From NCBI RefSeq assembly GCF_049366555.1, contig NZ_JBMMGT010000009.1:28994-92993 (forward strand): a stretch of 64,000 nt of DNA. Reading direction: 5' to 3'. This stretch comes from Avibacterium volantium_A. GTDB lineage: Bacteria > Pseudomonadota > Gammaproteobacteria > Enterobacterales > Pasteurellaceae. Below, in pieces: positions 24,680-34,390 of this stretch. A program made the translations under genes and the position numbers. A model generated the notes under the pieces. It did not search any database. It was not told the origin of the DNA and worked only from the letters and a program-made list of their open reading frames with translations. Position 1 is the stretch's first letter. Each line of letters begins with the position of its first letter.

Positions 24680-26530
24680 ATGACAGATACCATTGATATT
24701 AACAAATTGCGTAACATCGCAATTATTGCTCACGTTGACCACGGAAAAACCACGCTTGTTGATAAATTATTACAGCAGTCAGGCACGCTTGAAGCAAGCC
24801 GTGCAGACGCGGACGAACGCGTGATGGATTCCAATGATCTTGAGAAAGAACGTGGCATTACCATTCTTGCAAAAAATACCGCAATTAACTGGAATGATTA
24901 CCGTATAAATATTGTAGATACCCCAGGACACGCCGATTTTGGTGGTGAAGTAGAACGCGTGCTTTCTATGGTGGATAGCGTATTGTTAGTGGTGGACGCC
25001 TTTGACGGCCCAATGCCACAAACCCGTTTCGTAACGCAAAAAGCCTTCGCCCACGGCTTAAAACCTATCGTGGTAATTAACAAAGTGGACAGACCAGGCG
25101 CACGCCCTGATTGGGTAGTGGATCAAGTGTTCGATTTATTCGTGAATCTTGGCGCAACAGACGAACAGCTCGACTTCCCTATTATTTACGCTTCTGCGTT
25201 AAATGGTGTGGCAGGCTTAGAACACGAAGATATGGCACAAGATATGACGCCATTATTTGAAGCCATTGTACAACACGTTGAGCCTCCAAAAGTGGAACTT
25301 GATGCGCCATTCCAAATGCAAATTTCTCAACTTGATTACAGCAACTATGTAGGCGTAATCGGGATTGGTCGTATCAAACGTGGTACAGTAAAACCAAACC
25401 AAGCGGTAACTATTATTGATAGCGAAGGCAAAACACGCAACGGCAAAATCGGCCAAGTGTTAGGCCATTTAGGTTTACAACGCTATGAAGAAGATCTTGC
25501 ACAAGCGGGTGATATTGTGGCAATCACCGGTTTAGGCGAACTCAATATTTCTGACACCATTTGTGATGTAAACAATGTAGAAGCCTTACCGGCCTTAAGT
25601 GTTGATGAACCAACGGTAACCATGTTCTTCTGCGTAAATACGTCCCCACTCTGTGGTAAAGAAGGGAAATTTGTTACCTCACGCCAAATTTTAGAGCGCT
25701 TAAACAAAGAACTCGTGCATAACGTGGCATTACGCGTGGAAGAAACCCAAAACCCAGATGAATTCCGCGTTTCAGGACGTGGTGAATTACACCTTTCTGT
25801 ATTAATCGAAAATATGCGCCGTGAAGGCTATGAGCTTGCGGTATCACGCCCGAAAGTTATCTTTAAAGAAGAAGACGGTCGCAAACAAGAGCCATTCGAG
25901 CAAGTAACCATTGATATTGAAGAACAACATCAAGGTGCGGTAATGGAAGCCTTGGGTATCCGCAAAGGTGAAGTGAAAGATATGATTCCAGACGGCAAAG
26001 GACGCACCCGTTTAGAATATATTATCCCAAGCCGTGGTTTAATCGGTTTCCGTAATGAATTTATGACAATGACGTCAGGAACAGGCTTACTCTACTCCAC
26101 ATTCAGCCATTATGACGATGTAAAACCAGGCGAAATTGGTCAGCGCAAAAACGGCGTGTTGATTTCTAACGGTACGGGCAAAGCCCTCGCTTATGCGCTA
26201 TGGGGCTTACAAGAACGTGGTAAGCTGATGATCGATCACGGTGTGGAAGTGTATGAAGGACAAATCATCGGTATTCACAGCCGTTCAAACGATTTGACGG
26301 TAAACTGCTTACAAGGGAAAAAACTCACCAATATGCGTGCTTCAGGAAAAGACGATGCTATCGCGCTAACCACGCCTGTGCGCTTCTCTCTTGAGCAAGC
26401 CATTGAATTTATTGATGATGACGAATTAGTAGAAGTTACCCCAACATCAGTGCGTATTCGTAAGAAATTACTCACTGAAATGGAACGCAAACGTGCTAGC
26501 CGTACAACAACTAGCACAAGCACGCATTAA
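24680..26530 (+). CDS. typA: Translational GTPase TypA/BipA
   Basis: Ribosome-associated GTPase involved in 50S assembly and stress responses. G1 is IIAHVDHGKTTLVDK, switch ERGITILAKN, G3 DTPGHADF, and G4 NKVD. The C-terminal BipA-specific domain includes GLIGFRNEFMTMTSGTG and TNMRASGKDDAIALTTP. Length 616 aa is slightly above E. coli (607), with a Ser/Thr-rich tail. No strong Shine-Dalgarno sequence precedes the ATG. Single-gene unit closed by a dyad of uptake signals. Confidence 0.97.
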   Translation: MTDTIDINKLRNIAIIAHVDHGKTTLVDKLLQQSGTLEASRADADERVMDSNDLEKERGITILAKNTAINWNDYRINIVDTPGHADFGGEVERVLSMVDSVLLVVDAFDGPMPQTRFVTQKAFAHGLKPIVVINKVDRPGARPDWVVDQVFDLFVNLGATDEQLDFPIIYASALNGVAGLEHEDMAQDMTPLFEAIVQHVEPPKVELDAPFQMQISQLDYSNYVGVIGIGRIKRGTVKPNQAVTIIDSEGKTRNGKIGQVLGHLGLQRYEEDLAQAGDIVAITGLGELNISDTICDVNNVEALPALSVDEPTVTMFFCVNTSPLCGKEGKFVTSRQILERLNKELVHNVALRVEETQNPDEFRVSGRGELHLSVLIENMRREGYELAVSRPKVIFKEEDGRKQEPFEQVTIDIEEQHQGAVMEALGIRKGEVKDMIPDGKGRTRLEYIIPSRGLIGFRNEFMTMTSGTGLLYSTFSHYDDVKPGEIGQRKNGVLISNGTGKALAYALWGLQERGKLMIDHGVEVYEGQIIGIHSRSNDLTVNCLQGKKLTNMRASGKDDAIALTTPVRFSLEQAIEFIDDDELVEVTPTSVRIRKKLLTEMERKRASRTTTSTSTH

Positions 26531-26548
26531 TTCTGATTATTACTAATA

Positions 26549-26600
26549 AAAAGTGCGGTGGTTTTTTGTTAAATTTTTAGCAAATTTCCACCGCACTTTT
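26549..26600 (+). terminator. Inverted uptake-signal pair acting as terminator after typA
   Basis: Arms AAAAGTGCGGTGG (26549-26561) and CCACCGCACTTTT (26588-26600) form a 13-bp stem with an AT-rich loop, 18 nt after the typA stop. Paired inverted uptake signals downstream of genes are a known Pasteurellaceae terminator type. Confidence 0.8.
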
Positions 26601-26678
26601 CTTATTACAAACTCTGCTATTCTTCCCCATTTTTTCTAAAGCAATCTTTACTAAACCTCAAACTCAGGTTAAACAAAA

Positions 26679-26704
26679 AAGCCGAACGGAAATCCATTCG
26701 GCTT
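26679..26704 (-). terminator. Terminator of the lactate operon
   Basis: Arms AAGCCGAACGGA / TCCATTCGGCTT (one mismatch) are followed on the minus strand by a T run. It is 22 nt after the lutC stop. Confidence 0.85.
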
Positions 26705-26725
26705 GTTATCATCGATCACTCGCGA

Positions 26726-27427
26726 TTAAGCAAGATCGTCAATCACTACATACACTTTGGTTGTCGGGCCGTGTACACCGACCACTTTAACTAGCTCAAT
26801 ATCCGCAGTGGAACTTGGGCCTGAGATGATGTTTACGCAAGATGGCATTCTTTCCCCTAACACGGCTTTGTCGTGCAGAATTTTGGCAAGTTGTGCCACA
26901 CGCGGTAAAACAAGGCTTTTACGCACCACAACAATGGATTTTTCTGGCAATAAGCTCACTGAACGGCCTTTGTCTTTGCCCGAAAATAGCACAACACCGC
27001 CTGATTCAGCCAAGCCATATTCTGCATAGTTAATGCCGATATTAGCTTGTTCTGCGTGTTTTAAGTTTTCATCGCCATTTTGTGGTAACCAAATATCCGC
27101 ATCATAATTGGCTTGTACATCTTGTGTAATGCCAAGTTGCTCTAAGTGTTCATCGCCAGTAAGGATAATTGGCCCTCCGCCATATTTTTCACAGGCAGAA
27201 AGCACCGCACTTTTGGCTTCTGCTTCATTGGTTTCAATCACATCAACCATCATCGCTTTTGCCGATTCGATAAAGGTTTGGCATAAGGCTTGCGGATCAA
27301 GATCGGTTAAACGCGTTGTGGCGTAATCATTTAGCGGCGCAGGCATTGGCTCTGGCACAAGCTGGCGTGGACGCCCCATTCGTTCCGCAAGTTTGTTTAG
27401 GAAGTTTTCTCTATTTTGTGCGTCCAT
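26726..27427 (-). CDS. lutC: Lactate utilization protein C (LUD domain)
   Basis: Third subunit of the LutABC (LldEFG/YkgEFG) L-lactate dehydrogenase complex, which oxidises L-lactate to pyruvate without a flavin LldD. The 233-aa protein is a LUD (DUF162) domain, with typical stretches GINYAEYGLAESGGVVLFSG and VNIISGPSSTADIELVKVVGVHGP. It overlaps the lutB stop by one base. Last gene of lldP-lutABC. Confidence 0.93.
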   Translation of the reverse strand: MDAQNRENFLNKLAERMGRPRQLVPEPMPAPLNDYATTRLTDLDPQALCQTFIESAKAMMVDVIETNEAEAKSAVLSACEKYGGGPIILTGDEHLEQLGITQDVQANYDADIWLPQNGDENLKHAEQANIGINYAEYGLAESGGVVLFSGKDKGRSVSLLPEKSIVVVRKSLVLPRVAQLAKILHDKAVLGERMPSCVNIISGPSSTADIELVKVVGVHGPTTKVYVVIDDLA

Positions 27428-28839
27428 TATTTTGCCTCTCTTTTGTTAAACCATTCACGGAAACTTTCGCCATCAGCACTTGGCAGATCGCGCGCTTTTG
27501 TCCATTCGGCCAATGCGCCAAATTCAAGCGGCGCTTTACCATTTTTGATGAATTTGCTTGCCACTTTCGCGCCCACATTCACACCCACTTTCCATAAGGT
27601 TGGGTGAGAGTTGGCAAAGTTGAAACCAAAGATAGATAAACGCTCTGCGGTTGGCGTCATACCACTTTGGGCAATATGCTCACGGTGTTTTAAGATGAGC
27701 TGTGCCAATGGAATTTTCACTGGGCAAACGGAGTTACAGGCAGTACATAACGAGCAGGCATACGGTAACTCTTTGAAGTCTTCATAACCGCCTAATAATG
27801 GTGAAATTACCGATCCGATTGGGCCGGGATAAATTGAGCCATAACCGTGTCCACCAATTTGACGATAGGCTGGGCAAGTATTTAAGCACGCGCCACAACG
27901 GATACAACGTAATACTTCTTTAAATTCGCTTTCAAGAATTTTAGAACGTCCATTATCCACGATAACCAAATGGAATTCTTCAGGGCCGTCCGTTTCACCC
28001 GCAAGACGTGGGCCAGTGAGCCAAGTGTTATAACCGGTTAATTTTGCCCCTACGGCACTTCTGGCAAGCATTGTGATTAACACGTCCACTTCTTCAAAAG
28101 TGGGTGCAATACGCTCCATTCCCATTACTGCAATGTGCGTTTTTGGCACGGTGGTAGCAAGACGTAAGTTTCCCTCGTTGGTAACCAAGCAAAGGCTACC
28201 TGTTTCAGGCACGGCAAAGTTACACCCACTCACGCCGATGTCTGCTTCTAAGAAATCTTGACGAATTTTTTCACGAATGAACAAGGTCATTGCTTCTGGC
28301 GTTTCTGGGCCGTCATAGCCTAATTTCTCGTGTAAATCTTTACGAATTTGATGGCGATCTTTGTGAATGGCTGGCACCACGATATGAGAAGGGCGATCCC
28401 CGGCAATTTGTAGGATATATTCCCCTAAATCCGTTTCAATCACCTTGATACCTTCGGCTTCCAGCACTTCGTTCATACCAATTTCTTCGGTTACCATTGA
28501 TTTGGATTTCACGATTTTTTTGGCATTTTTCTCAAGAGCAACTTGGCGAATATAATTGGTGGCATCTTCTGCGGTTTCGGCAAAATACACTTTTCCGCCA
28601 TTTTCTGTCACATTTTCGCTTAATTGATATAAATAGGCATCAAGATTAGCTAAAACGTGGTTACGAATATGCTTCGCCTCATCACGCCATTCTTCCCAAT
28701 GACCAAGTTCGTCCACCATTTTTTGGCGATTTGTGCCGATGCGTTCTTGCGCCATTACAATGGCTTTACGCATAATGTCGTTGTGAATTTCATTATCCAC
28801 ACGTTTTTTAAATGCAAGATTGCTGGTTTTTAATGACAT
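27427..28839 (-). CDS. lutB: Lactate utilization iron-sulfur protein B
   Basis: Central subunit of the LutABC complex, 470 aa. The N-terminal LUD domain is followed by two 4Fe-4S clusters: CIRCGACLNTCPAYR (about residue 310) and CSLCTACNSVCPVKIPLAQL (about residue 360). It is 1 nt from lutA and overlaps lutC, so all three are coupled. Confidence 0.95.
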   Translation of the reverse strand: MSLKTSNLAFKKRVDNEIHNDIMRKAIVMAQERIGTNRQKMVDELGHWEEWRDEAKHIRNHVLANLDAYLYQLSENVTENGGKVYFAETAEDATNYIRQVALEKNAKKIVKSKSMVTEEIGMNEVLEAEGIKVIETDLGEYILQIAGDRPSHIVVPAIHKDRHQIRKDLHEKLGYDGPETPEAMTLFIREKIRQDFLEADIGVSGCNFAVPETGSLCLVTNEGNLRLATTVPKTHIAVMGMERIAPTFEEVDVLITMLARSAVGAKLTGYNTWLTGPRLAGETDGPEEFHLVIVDNGRSKILESEFKEVLRCIRCGACLNTCPAYRQIGGHGYGSIYPGPIGSVISPLLGGYEDFKELPYACSLCTACNSVCPVKIPLAQLILKHREHIAQSGMTPTAERLSIFGFNFANSHPTLWKVGVNVGAKVASKFIKNGKAPLEFGALAEWTKARDLPSADGESFREWFNKREAK

Positions 28840-28840
28840 C

Positions 28841-29572
28841 TTATTTTCCCTCCTGCATTAATACTTCGGCAATGTGCATCACTTTCACTTTTTTGCCTTC
28901 ACGACTTAAACGTCCACCAATATTGAGCAAACAACTGACATCAGCTCCGATTAAATAATCAGGGTGAACTTCCGTGATATGTTCCACTTTTTCAGTTACC
29001 ATTTCGCCAGAAATTTCCGCCATTTTTACCGAGAATGTTCCACCAAACCCACAACAAGTGCTTTGGTTGTGAATTGGCAATAATTCTAGCCCTTTCACAT
29101 TTTGTAATAAGGTTAAAGGCTCGTTCACAATGCCTAATTTACGGCTTAAGCTACAAGATGGGTGATATACCGCTTTTCCTGTTAAAGTCGCGCCCACATT
29201 GGTTACGCCTAATTTATTGACGATAAAATCCGTTAAATCATAAAAACGATCGGCCACTTTCTGCGCGCGCTCTGCCCATTCTGGCTCATTAAAACGGTTA
29301 AAATATTCAGGGTAGGTTTTAATCGCGTAAACACAAGAACCCGCAGGGGCAACGATCGGATAATCATTGACTTCAAAGGTTTCTACCAAGTTTTTCATTC
29401 CAGCTAAGGCTTGTTTGGTATAACCACTGTTAAGGGAAGGCTGACCGCAGCAACCCTGTTTTTCAAGGAAAACGATATTACAGCCAAGCTTTTCTAGTAA
29501 TAATACGGTGTTTTTTGCAACGCCTGCTTTTACCACATCAGCGATACAAGTAACGTAAAAATTTACGTTCAT
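28841..29572 (-). CDS. lutA: Lactate utilization protein A (CCG-domain)
   Basis: First subunit of LutABC, 243 aa, with two CCG cysteine-rich domains: EKQGCCGQPSLNSGY (about residue 38) and STCCGFGGTFSVKMAE (about residue 170), which bind Fe-S clusters in the heterodisulfide-reductase-like fold. It lies 75 nt downstream of lldP. Confidence 0.94.
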   Translation of the reverse strand: MNVNFYVTCIADVVKAGVAKNTVLLLEKLGCNIVFLEKQGCCGQPSLNSGYTKQALAGMKNLVETFEVNDYPIVAPAGSCVYAIKTYPEYFNRFNEPEWAERAQKVADRFYDLTDFIVNKLGVTNVGATLTGKAVYHPSCSLSRKLGIVNEPLTLLQNVKGLELLPIHNQSTCCGFGGTFSVKMAEISGEMVTEKVEHITEVHPDYLIGADVSCLLNIGGRLSREGKKVKVMHIAEVLMQEGK

Positions 29573-29647
29573 AAATTACTCCAACATAATCAAATAGAAA
29601 TGAGAAATCAGGCAAAGTTACCTCTGCCTGATTTGTAATAATTCACA

Positions 29648-31243
29648 CTAAACGTTAAAGAAAAGTGGAATAATAAAGAGTGCAACAAGTGCGGCAATAA
29701 TACCATAAACGATCATTGGAACGATGGTTTTCTTAATGATTGTGCCTTCTTGTTTATCAATATTTAATACCGAGCTTACCGCAACGATGTTGTTGATACA
29801 CACCATATTCCCCATTGCGCCGCCGACAGATTGCAAGGCAAGAACAAGGGTTGCAGAAAGACCAGTAATTTCCGCAGTGGAAAGCTGAACACTACCAAAG
29901 GTTAAGTTAGAAACGGTGTTTGAACCAGAGAAGAACGCACCCACCGCACCTAAGTAAGACGCAAATAATGTCCAATATTCGCCTGTGGCTTCCGCAAAAC
30001 TTCTACCGATGATTTTCACCATTGAATTATCGCCGCCCACAAGCATTAAGTTCACCATAATTAATGCACCAACAAGGGCTAAGAATGGGTTGCGAGTTTG
30101 TCTTAAGCTGCCCATAAAAATATCTTTGGTTTTGCTTGCCGATAATGCGAATAATGGGATTGAAATTAATACCGTTACCACAAATGGAATTAATGCTGGC
30201 ACATAAAGCAATTTATAGCTTGCATTCACCGATGTACCGAAAATTTGTTTTAAGCTGAAAATTAAACCGTGGCTAATTTCAAATAAACCTAATGAACCTA
30301 ATTGTACGCTAAACCAAGTTGTCGCATCGTTCATCATTGCTTTGAATGGCAATTGTTGTAAACGTGTCACAATTAAAATCGCAATTAATAAACCTGTTGG
30401 CAATAAAGCTTTCACTACTTGCCCTGTGCTTACTGCATTATCATCAAGGTTATTTTCTACTTTGGCTAAACCAATGCCTTTATTCGCTACAAACACAGAC
30501 ACCAATAAACCAATTGCACCACCCACTAATGATGGGAATTCATAGTTCACTTGAGCTAATAAGAAATAAGGCACAACACAAGCGAAAATACTGATATAAA
30601 TAAACACAAGGTTTTTACGAATTTCGCTCCAGCCTACGATTAAACGTAACGCCATTAATGGAATAATTAATGCAGCAAAAGAGTGAATAAGCGCTGACAT
30701 TGAACCGATTTCAAGAATTTGGTTATCGGTTAAATTTAATGGGCCAAAACCAAACCAAGTTGGCGTCCCTACCGCCCCAAAGGAAACGGGTACAGAGTTC
30801 ATAATTAAGGCAAGCATTGCCACTTTTAATGGTGGGAAGCCTAAGCCCACTAAGATCGGCGCAGCAATCGCTGCTGGTGTCCCGAAGCCACTTGCGCCCT
30901 CAATCATAAAGGCAAATGCCCAACCGATAATCATAATTTGTGCAACAGGGTTTGGATTAATATTACCTAACCACTTACGCAACGTATTCGTTGCACCTGA
31001 GATTTCAGAAAAACGGTTAAATAAAATCGCACCGAAAATTACCGTAATTGGTGTTTGAACCGCCACCAATGCGGCTGTTACATTGGCGCTCACGATAGCA
31101 ATATCTGTGCCAAAGAAAATAAATTGAATAATTAAGACCACTACCGCAATCCACGGCAATGCAACATAAGATGGCAACGCATTGCGTTTTACCATTAAAT
31201 AAATTAATAAAACAATAGGAAAAATACTAAGAAAAAGAGCCAT
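29648..31243 (-). CDS. lldP: L-lactate permease
   Basis: A 531-aa inner-membrane permease of the LctP family with about 12-14 hydrophobic segments. GASGFGTPAAIAAPILVGLGFPPL near residue 115 is the typical family stretch. Placed first in lldP-lutABC, it supplies lactate to the dehydrogenase complex. Start AAGTAG-like context gives no strong ribosome site. A CRP-like site is upstream at 31338-31353. Confidence 0.95.
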   Translation of the reverse strand: MALFLSIFPIVLLIYLMVKRNALPSYVALPWIAVVVLIIQFIFFGTDIAIVSANVTAALVAVQTPITVIFGAILFNRFSEISGATNTLRKWLGNINPNPVAQIMIIGWAFAFMIEGASGFGTPAAIAAPILVGLGFPPLKVAMLALIMNSVPVSFGAVGTPTWFGFGPLNLTDNQILEIGSMSALIHSFAALIIPLMALRLIVGWSEIRKNLVFIYISIFACVVPYFLLAQVNYEFPSLVGGAIGLLVSVFVANKGIGLAKVENNLDDNAVSTGQVVKALLPTGLLIAILIVTRLQQLPFKAMMNDATTWFSVQLGSLGLFEISHGLIFSLKQIFGTSVNASYKLLYVPALIPFVVTVLISIPLFALSASKTKDIFMGSLRQTRNPFLALVGALIMVNLMLVGGDNSMVKIIGRSFAEATGEYWTLFASYLGAVGAFFSGSNTVSNLTFGSVQLSTAEITGLSATLVLALQSVGGAMGNMVCINNIVAVSSVLNIDKQEGTIIKKTIVPMIVYGIIAALVALFIIPLFFNV

Positions 31244-31337
31244 ACAAACTACTCCATCAATAATTAATGTTATGACTTAAATGAGAGCGCCATTCTATGC
31301 TGATTTAAACGTTTTAGTAAAACATTTGTTAAGAAAT

Positions 31338-31353
31338 TATGACAACGATCACA
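31338..31353 (-). promoter_or_regulatory. Candidate CRP site upstream of lldP
   Basis: TATGA-N6-TCACA (minus strand TGTGATCGTTGTCATA), one mismatch from the TGTGA-N6-TCACA core, about 95 nt before the lldP start. No clear -10 box was placed relative to it. Confidence 0.4.
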
Positions 31354-31538
31354 AAAAATTTTAACATTTCGCTAAAAATACTTCCTTATGGTTAGCCTTT
31401 AGCCAGTCTGAGAAGTCATTTCTCATTAAGGGCAAAATCCGCTATAATTAGCCAATTTTGCAAAAAACTTATTATTTTTTCACCGCACTTTGCTTTTGCT
31501 GTGAAAGAAAATTTGCCCTAACGAATATAGAGGTTTTT

Positions 31539-33068
31539 ATGACAACTCCCGTAGTTGCCCTTGTGGGTCGCCCAAATGTGGGAAAATCCACTTTATTTAA
31601 TCGCCTAACGCGCACCCGTGATGCCCTTGTAGCCGATTTCCCCGGCTTAACTCGCGATCGCAAATATGGCCAAGCTAATATTGCTGGCTATGATTTTATT
31701 GTGATTGACACTGGCGGTATTGACGGCACAGAAGAAGGCGTAGAAGAAAAAATGGCAGAGCAATCCTTACTTGCCATTGAAGAAGCAGACATTGTGTTAT
31801 TTCTGGTGGACGCGCGCGCAGGACTAACCTCTGCCGATATAGGTATTGCCCAATATTTACGCCAACGACAAAACAAAACCACCGTGCTAGTTGCCAATAA
31901 AACGGACGGTATTGATGCGGATTCCCATTGTGCGGAATTTTATCAGCTTGGTTTAGGCGAAGTGGTACAAATCGCTGCCTCACAAGGCCGTGGCGTGAAT
32001 GCCTTAATGGAACAAGTGCTTGCGCCACTTGCTGAGCAAAATGCTGAAAAAGAGGCTGAGCAAAACCAAAGTGCGGTTCAAAATAACGAAGAAAATCAAG
32101 AAGATGAATGGGATCACGAATTTGATTTTAATAACGAAGAAGATGGCCAGCTATTAGATGAAGCCCTTGCGGAAGAAGAAAGCGAACAAGAGCAAAACAT
32201 CAAAATTGCCATTGTAGGCCGCCCGAACGTAGGGAAATCCACTCTCACTAACCGTATTTTAGGCGAAGATCGCGTGGTGGTTTACGATCTCCCCGGCACA
32301 ACGCGCGATAGTATTTCCATTCCAATGGAACGTGATGGTCAGCATTACACCATTATTGACACTGCGGGCGTGCGTAAACGCGGTAAGGTGCATTTGACGG
32401 TAGAAAAATTCTCTGTGATCAAAACCTTACAAGCCATTCAAGAAGCCAATGTGGTGCTACTCACCATTGATGCGCGTGAAGGCATTTCCGATCAAGATCT
32501 TTCCTTGCTCGGTTTTATCCTCAATGCAGGGCGTTCTTTAGTGATTGTGGTGAACAAGTGGGACGGCTTAGATCAAGAAGTGAAAGATCGCGTGAAATCA
32601 GAATTAGATCGCCGTTTAGACTTCATTGATTTTGCTCGCGTCCATTTTATTTCTGCCTTGCACGGCAGTGGTGTGGGCAATCTGTTTGATTCCATTAAAG
32701 AAGCCTATGCTTGTGCCACGCAAAAAATGACGACTTCAATGCTCACGCGTATTCTGCAAATGGCAACAGATGAACATCAACCGCCAATGGTTAGTGGTCG
32801 CCGTATTAAATTAAAATATGCTCACCCCGGTGGCTATAATCCGCCAATTATTGTGGTACACGGCAACCAAATTGATCGCTTGCCAGATAGCTATAAACGT
32901 TATTTATCAAACTATTATCGCCGAAGCCTGAAAATTATTGGCTCGCCAATTCGTTTGATTTTCCAAGAAGGCAGCAATCCATTCTCTGGAAAACGCAATA
33001 AACTTACGCCAAATCAGCTGCGTAAACGTAAACGTTTGATGAAATTTATTAAGAAATCGAAAAAATAA
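31539..33068 (+). CDS. der: Ribosome assembly GTPase Der (EngA)
   Basis: Tandem-domain GTPase needed for 50S assembly. Both G domains begin with GRPNVGKST (about residues 9 and 225), followed by DTGGIDG and DTAGVRKRGK switch-II motifs and a C-terminal KH-like domain. I start at 31539 (MTTPVVALVGRPN) because AGAGG stands 5 nt before it; the longer frame from 31458 adds 27 residues over an uptake signal. The result is 509 aa. The inter-domain linker is unusually acidic (about residues 175-220). Confidence 0.96.
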   Translation: MTTPVVALVGRPNVGKSTLFNRLTRTRDALVADFPGLTRDRKYGQANIAGYDFIVIDTGGIDGTEEGVEEKMAEQSLLAIEEADIVLFLVDARAGLTSADIGIAQYLRQRQNKTTVLVANKTDGIDADSHCAEFYQLGLGEVVQIAASQGRGVNALMEQVLAPLAEQNAEKEAEQNQSAVQNNEENQEDEWDHEFDFNNEEDGQLLDEALAEEESEQEQNIKIAIVGRPNVGKSTLTNRILGEDRVVVYDLPGTTRDSISIPMERDGQHYTIIDTAGVRKRGKVHLTVEKFSVIKTLQAIQEANVVLLTIDAREGISDQDLSLLGFILNAGRSLVIVVNKWDGLDQEVKDRVKSELDRRLDFIDFARVHFISALHGSGVGNLFDSIKEAYACATQKMTTSMLTRILQMATDEHQPPMVSGRRIKLKYAHPGGYNPPIIVVHGNQIDRLPDSYKRYLSNYYRRSLKIIGSPIRLIFQEGSNPFSGKRNKLTPNQLRKRKRLMKFIKKSKK

Positions 33069-33074
33069 TAAAAA

Positions 33075-33100
33075 CAAAGGCGATTTAATATCGCCTTTTT
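33075..33100 (+). terminator. Intrinsic terminator after der
   Basis: AAAGGCGAT / ATCGCCTTTTTT inverted repeat with a 5-nt loop, starting 6 nt after the der stop and followed by a T run. Confidence 0.9.
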
Positions 33101-33142
33101 TATTACCCACACAAAAACTTTCTATTTTTCCACCGCACTTCA

Positions 33143-34333
33143 TTATTGCACGGCTTGTAGCGGTAAATGCCGATAGCGTAGATGAATCGCCAAAAACAGC
33201 ATAATGCTAACCAAGGCAAAAATACCGCCCACCATTCCAATATAAGACAACCCCAAATGTTGCATTACTTGATTGCCGAGCAATGCGCCGCCGCCAATGC
33301 CGATATTATAAATGCCTGAGAAAATCGCCATTGCGACGTCCGTGGCATCTGGCGCGAGTTGTAAAATGCGGATTTGCAAGCTCAAGCCAATGCCTGCAAT
33401 GCCAATGCCCCACAATAGCACCAAGGGATAAGTAAAGGCGGAATGGCCTTTTAATAGCACTAAAGCAAATAGCGAAAGAGCTAGACTGCTCATTGCAATC
33501 AGCAGAAATTTTGCTGGCCCAAAGCGGTGAAAACGGCTAAATAGCATACTGGCGATCATTCCTGCACAGCCAAATAGCAATAAAATCAAAGTGGTTTCCG
33601 TTGGGGCGATGCTCACTTCTTGAATCATAAAAGGTTCAACATAACTGTATGCAGTGAAATGGGCGGAAATCACAATGGCGGTGAGAACAAATAATCCCAC
33701 CAATAGCGGGCGTTTAAATAATAGCGGAACGCTTTTTAATGTGCCGGCGTTTTTGCTCACTAAGTGCGGTAATAATTTATATAGAAAAATCAATACGATA
33801 AACGCTACTACGCCAATCACGCCAAAGGTGGTGCGCCAGCCAAGCCATTGCCCGATAATACGCCCTAACGGCAAGCCTAACACCATTGCCAAGGCGCTGC
33901 CCATTGCTAACAAGCCGAGCGCCTGTGCTTTTTTATCTTTTGGCGCGAGGCGAACGGTGAGCGAAGCGGTGATCGCCCAAAATACAGAATGAGAAATCGC
34001 AATGCCAACGCGAGAAATCAGCAGCACTTGGAAATTCCACGCCATGCAAGACAAAATATGGCTCACAATAAAGAGAATAAACAGCTTAATCAGCAAACTA
34101 CGCCGCTCTAGCTTGGCGGTGAGCAGCATAAAAGGCAAGGAAAGCAAAGAAACAATCCACGCATAAATGGTGATCATCAGCCCTGTTTGGCTGACTGGCA
34201 TCTGGAAACTTTCGGCAATATCGGAAAGCAACGCCACAGGGATAAATTCAGTCGTATTGAAAATAAAGGCGGAAAACGCCATACAAATAACACGCCATAA
34301 TTTCACACGGCGAACAATTTTGGGAGATAACAT
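33143..34333 (-). CDS. sotB: Sugar efflux transporter SotB (MFS)
   Basis: A 396-aa major facilitator with 12 hydrophobic segments, matching E. coli SotB in length and in diagnostic stretches (FIFNTTEFIPVALLSDIA, ALAMVLGLPLGRIIGQ, LAPDATDVAMAIFSGIYNIG). SotB exports sugars such as arabinose and protects against excess uptake. Apparent monocistronic unit, convergent with der. The exact substrate is uncertain. Confidence 0.88.
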   Translation of the reverse strand: MLSPKIVRRVKLWRVICMAFSAFIFNTTEFIPVALLSDIAESFQMPVSQTGLMITIYAWIVSLLSLPFMLLTAKLERRSLLIKLFILFIVSHILSCMAWNFQVLLISRVGIAISHSVFWAITASLTVRLAPKDKKAQALGLLAMGSALAMVLGLPLGRIIGQWLGWRTTFGVIGVVAFIVLIFLYKLLPHLVSKNAGTLKSVPLLFKRPLLVGLFVLTAIVISAHFTAYSYVEPFMIQEVSIAPTETTLILLLFGCAGMIASMLFSRFHRFGPAKFLLIAMSSLALSLFALVLLKGHSAFTYPLVLLWGIGIAGIGLSLQIRILQLAPDATDVAMAIFSGIYNIGIGGGALLGNQVMQHLGLSYIGMVGGIFALVSIMLFLAIHLRYRHLPLQAVQ

Positions 34334-34390
34334 TTTAAATTAGGGTTAGCAAAAAAGTGGGCTATTCTAGCACAGAAGTTTAGATTTTGT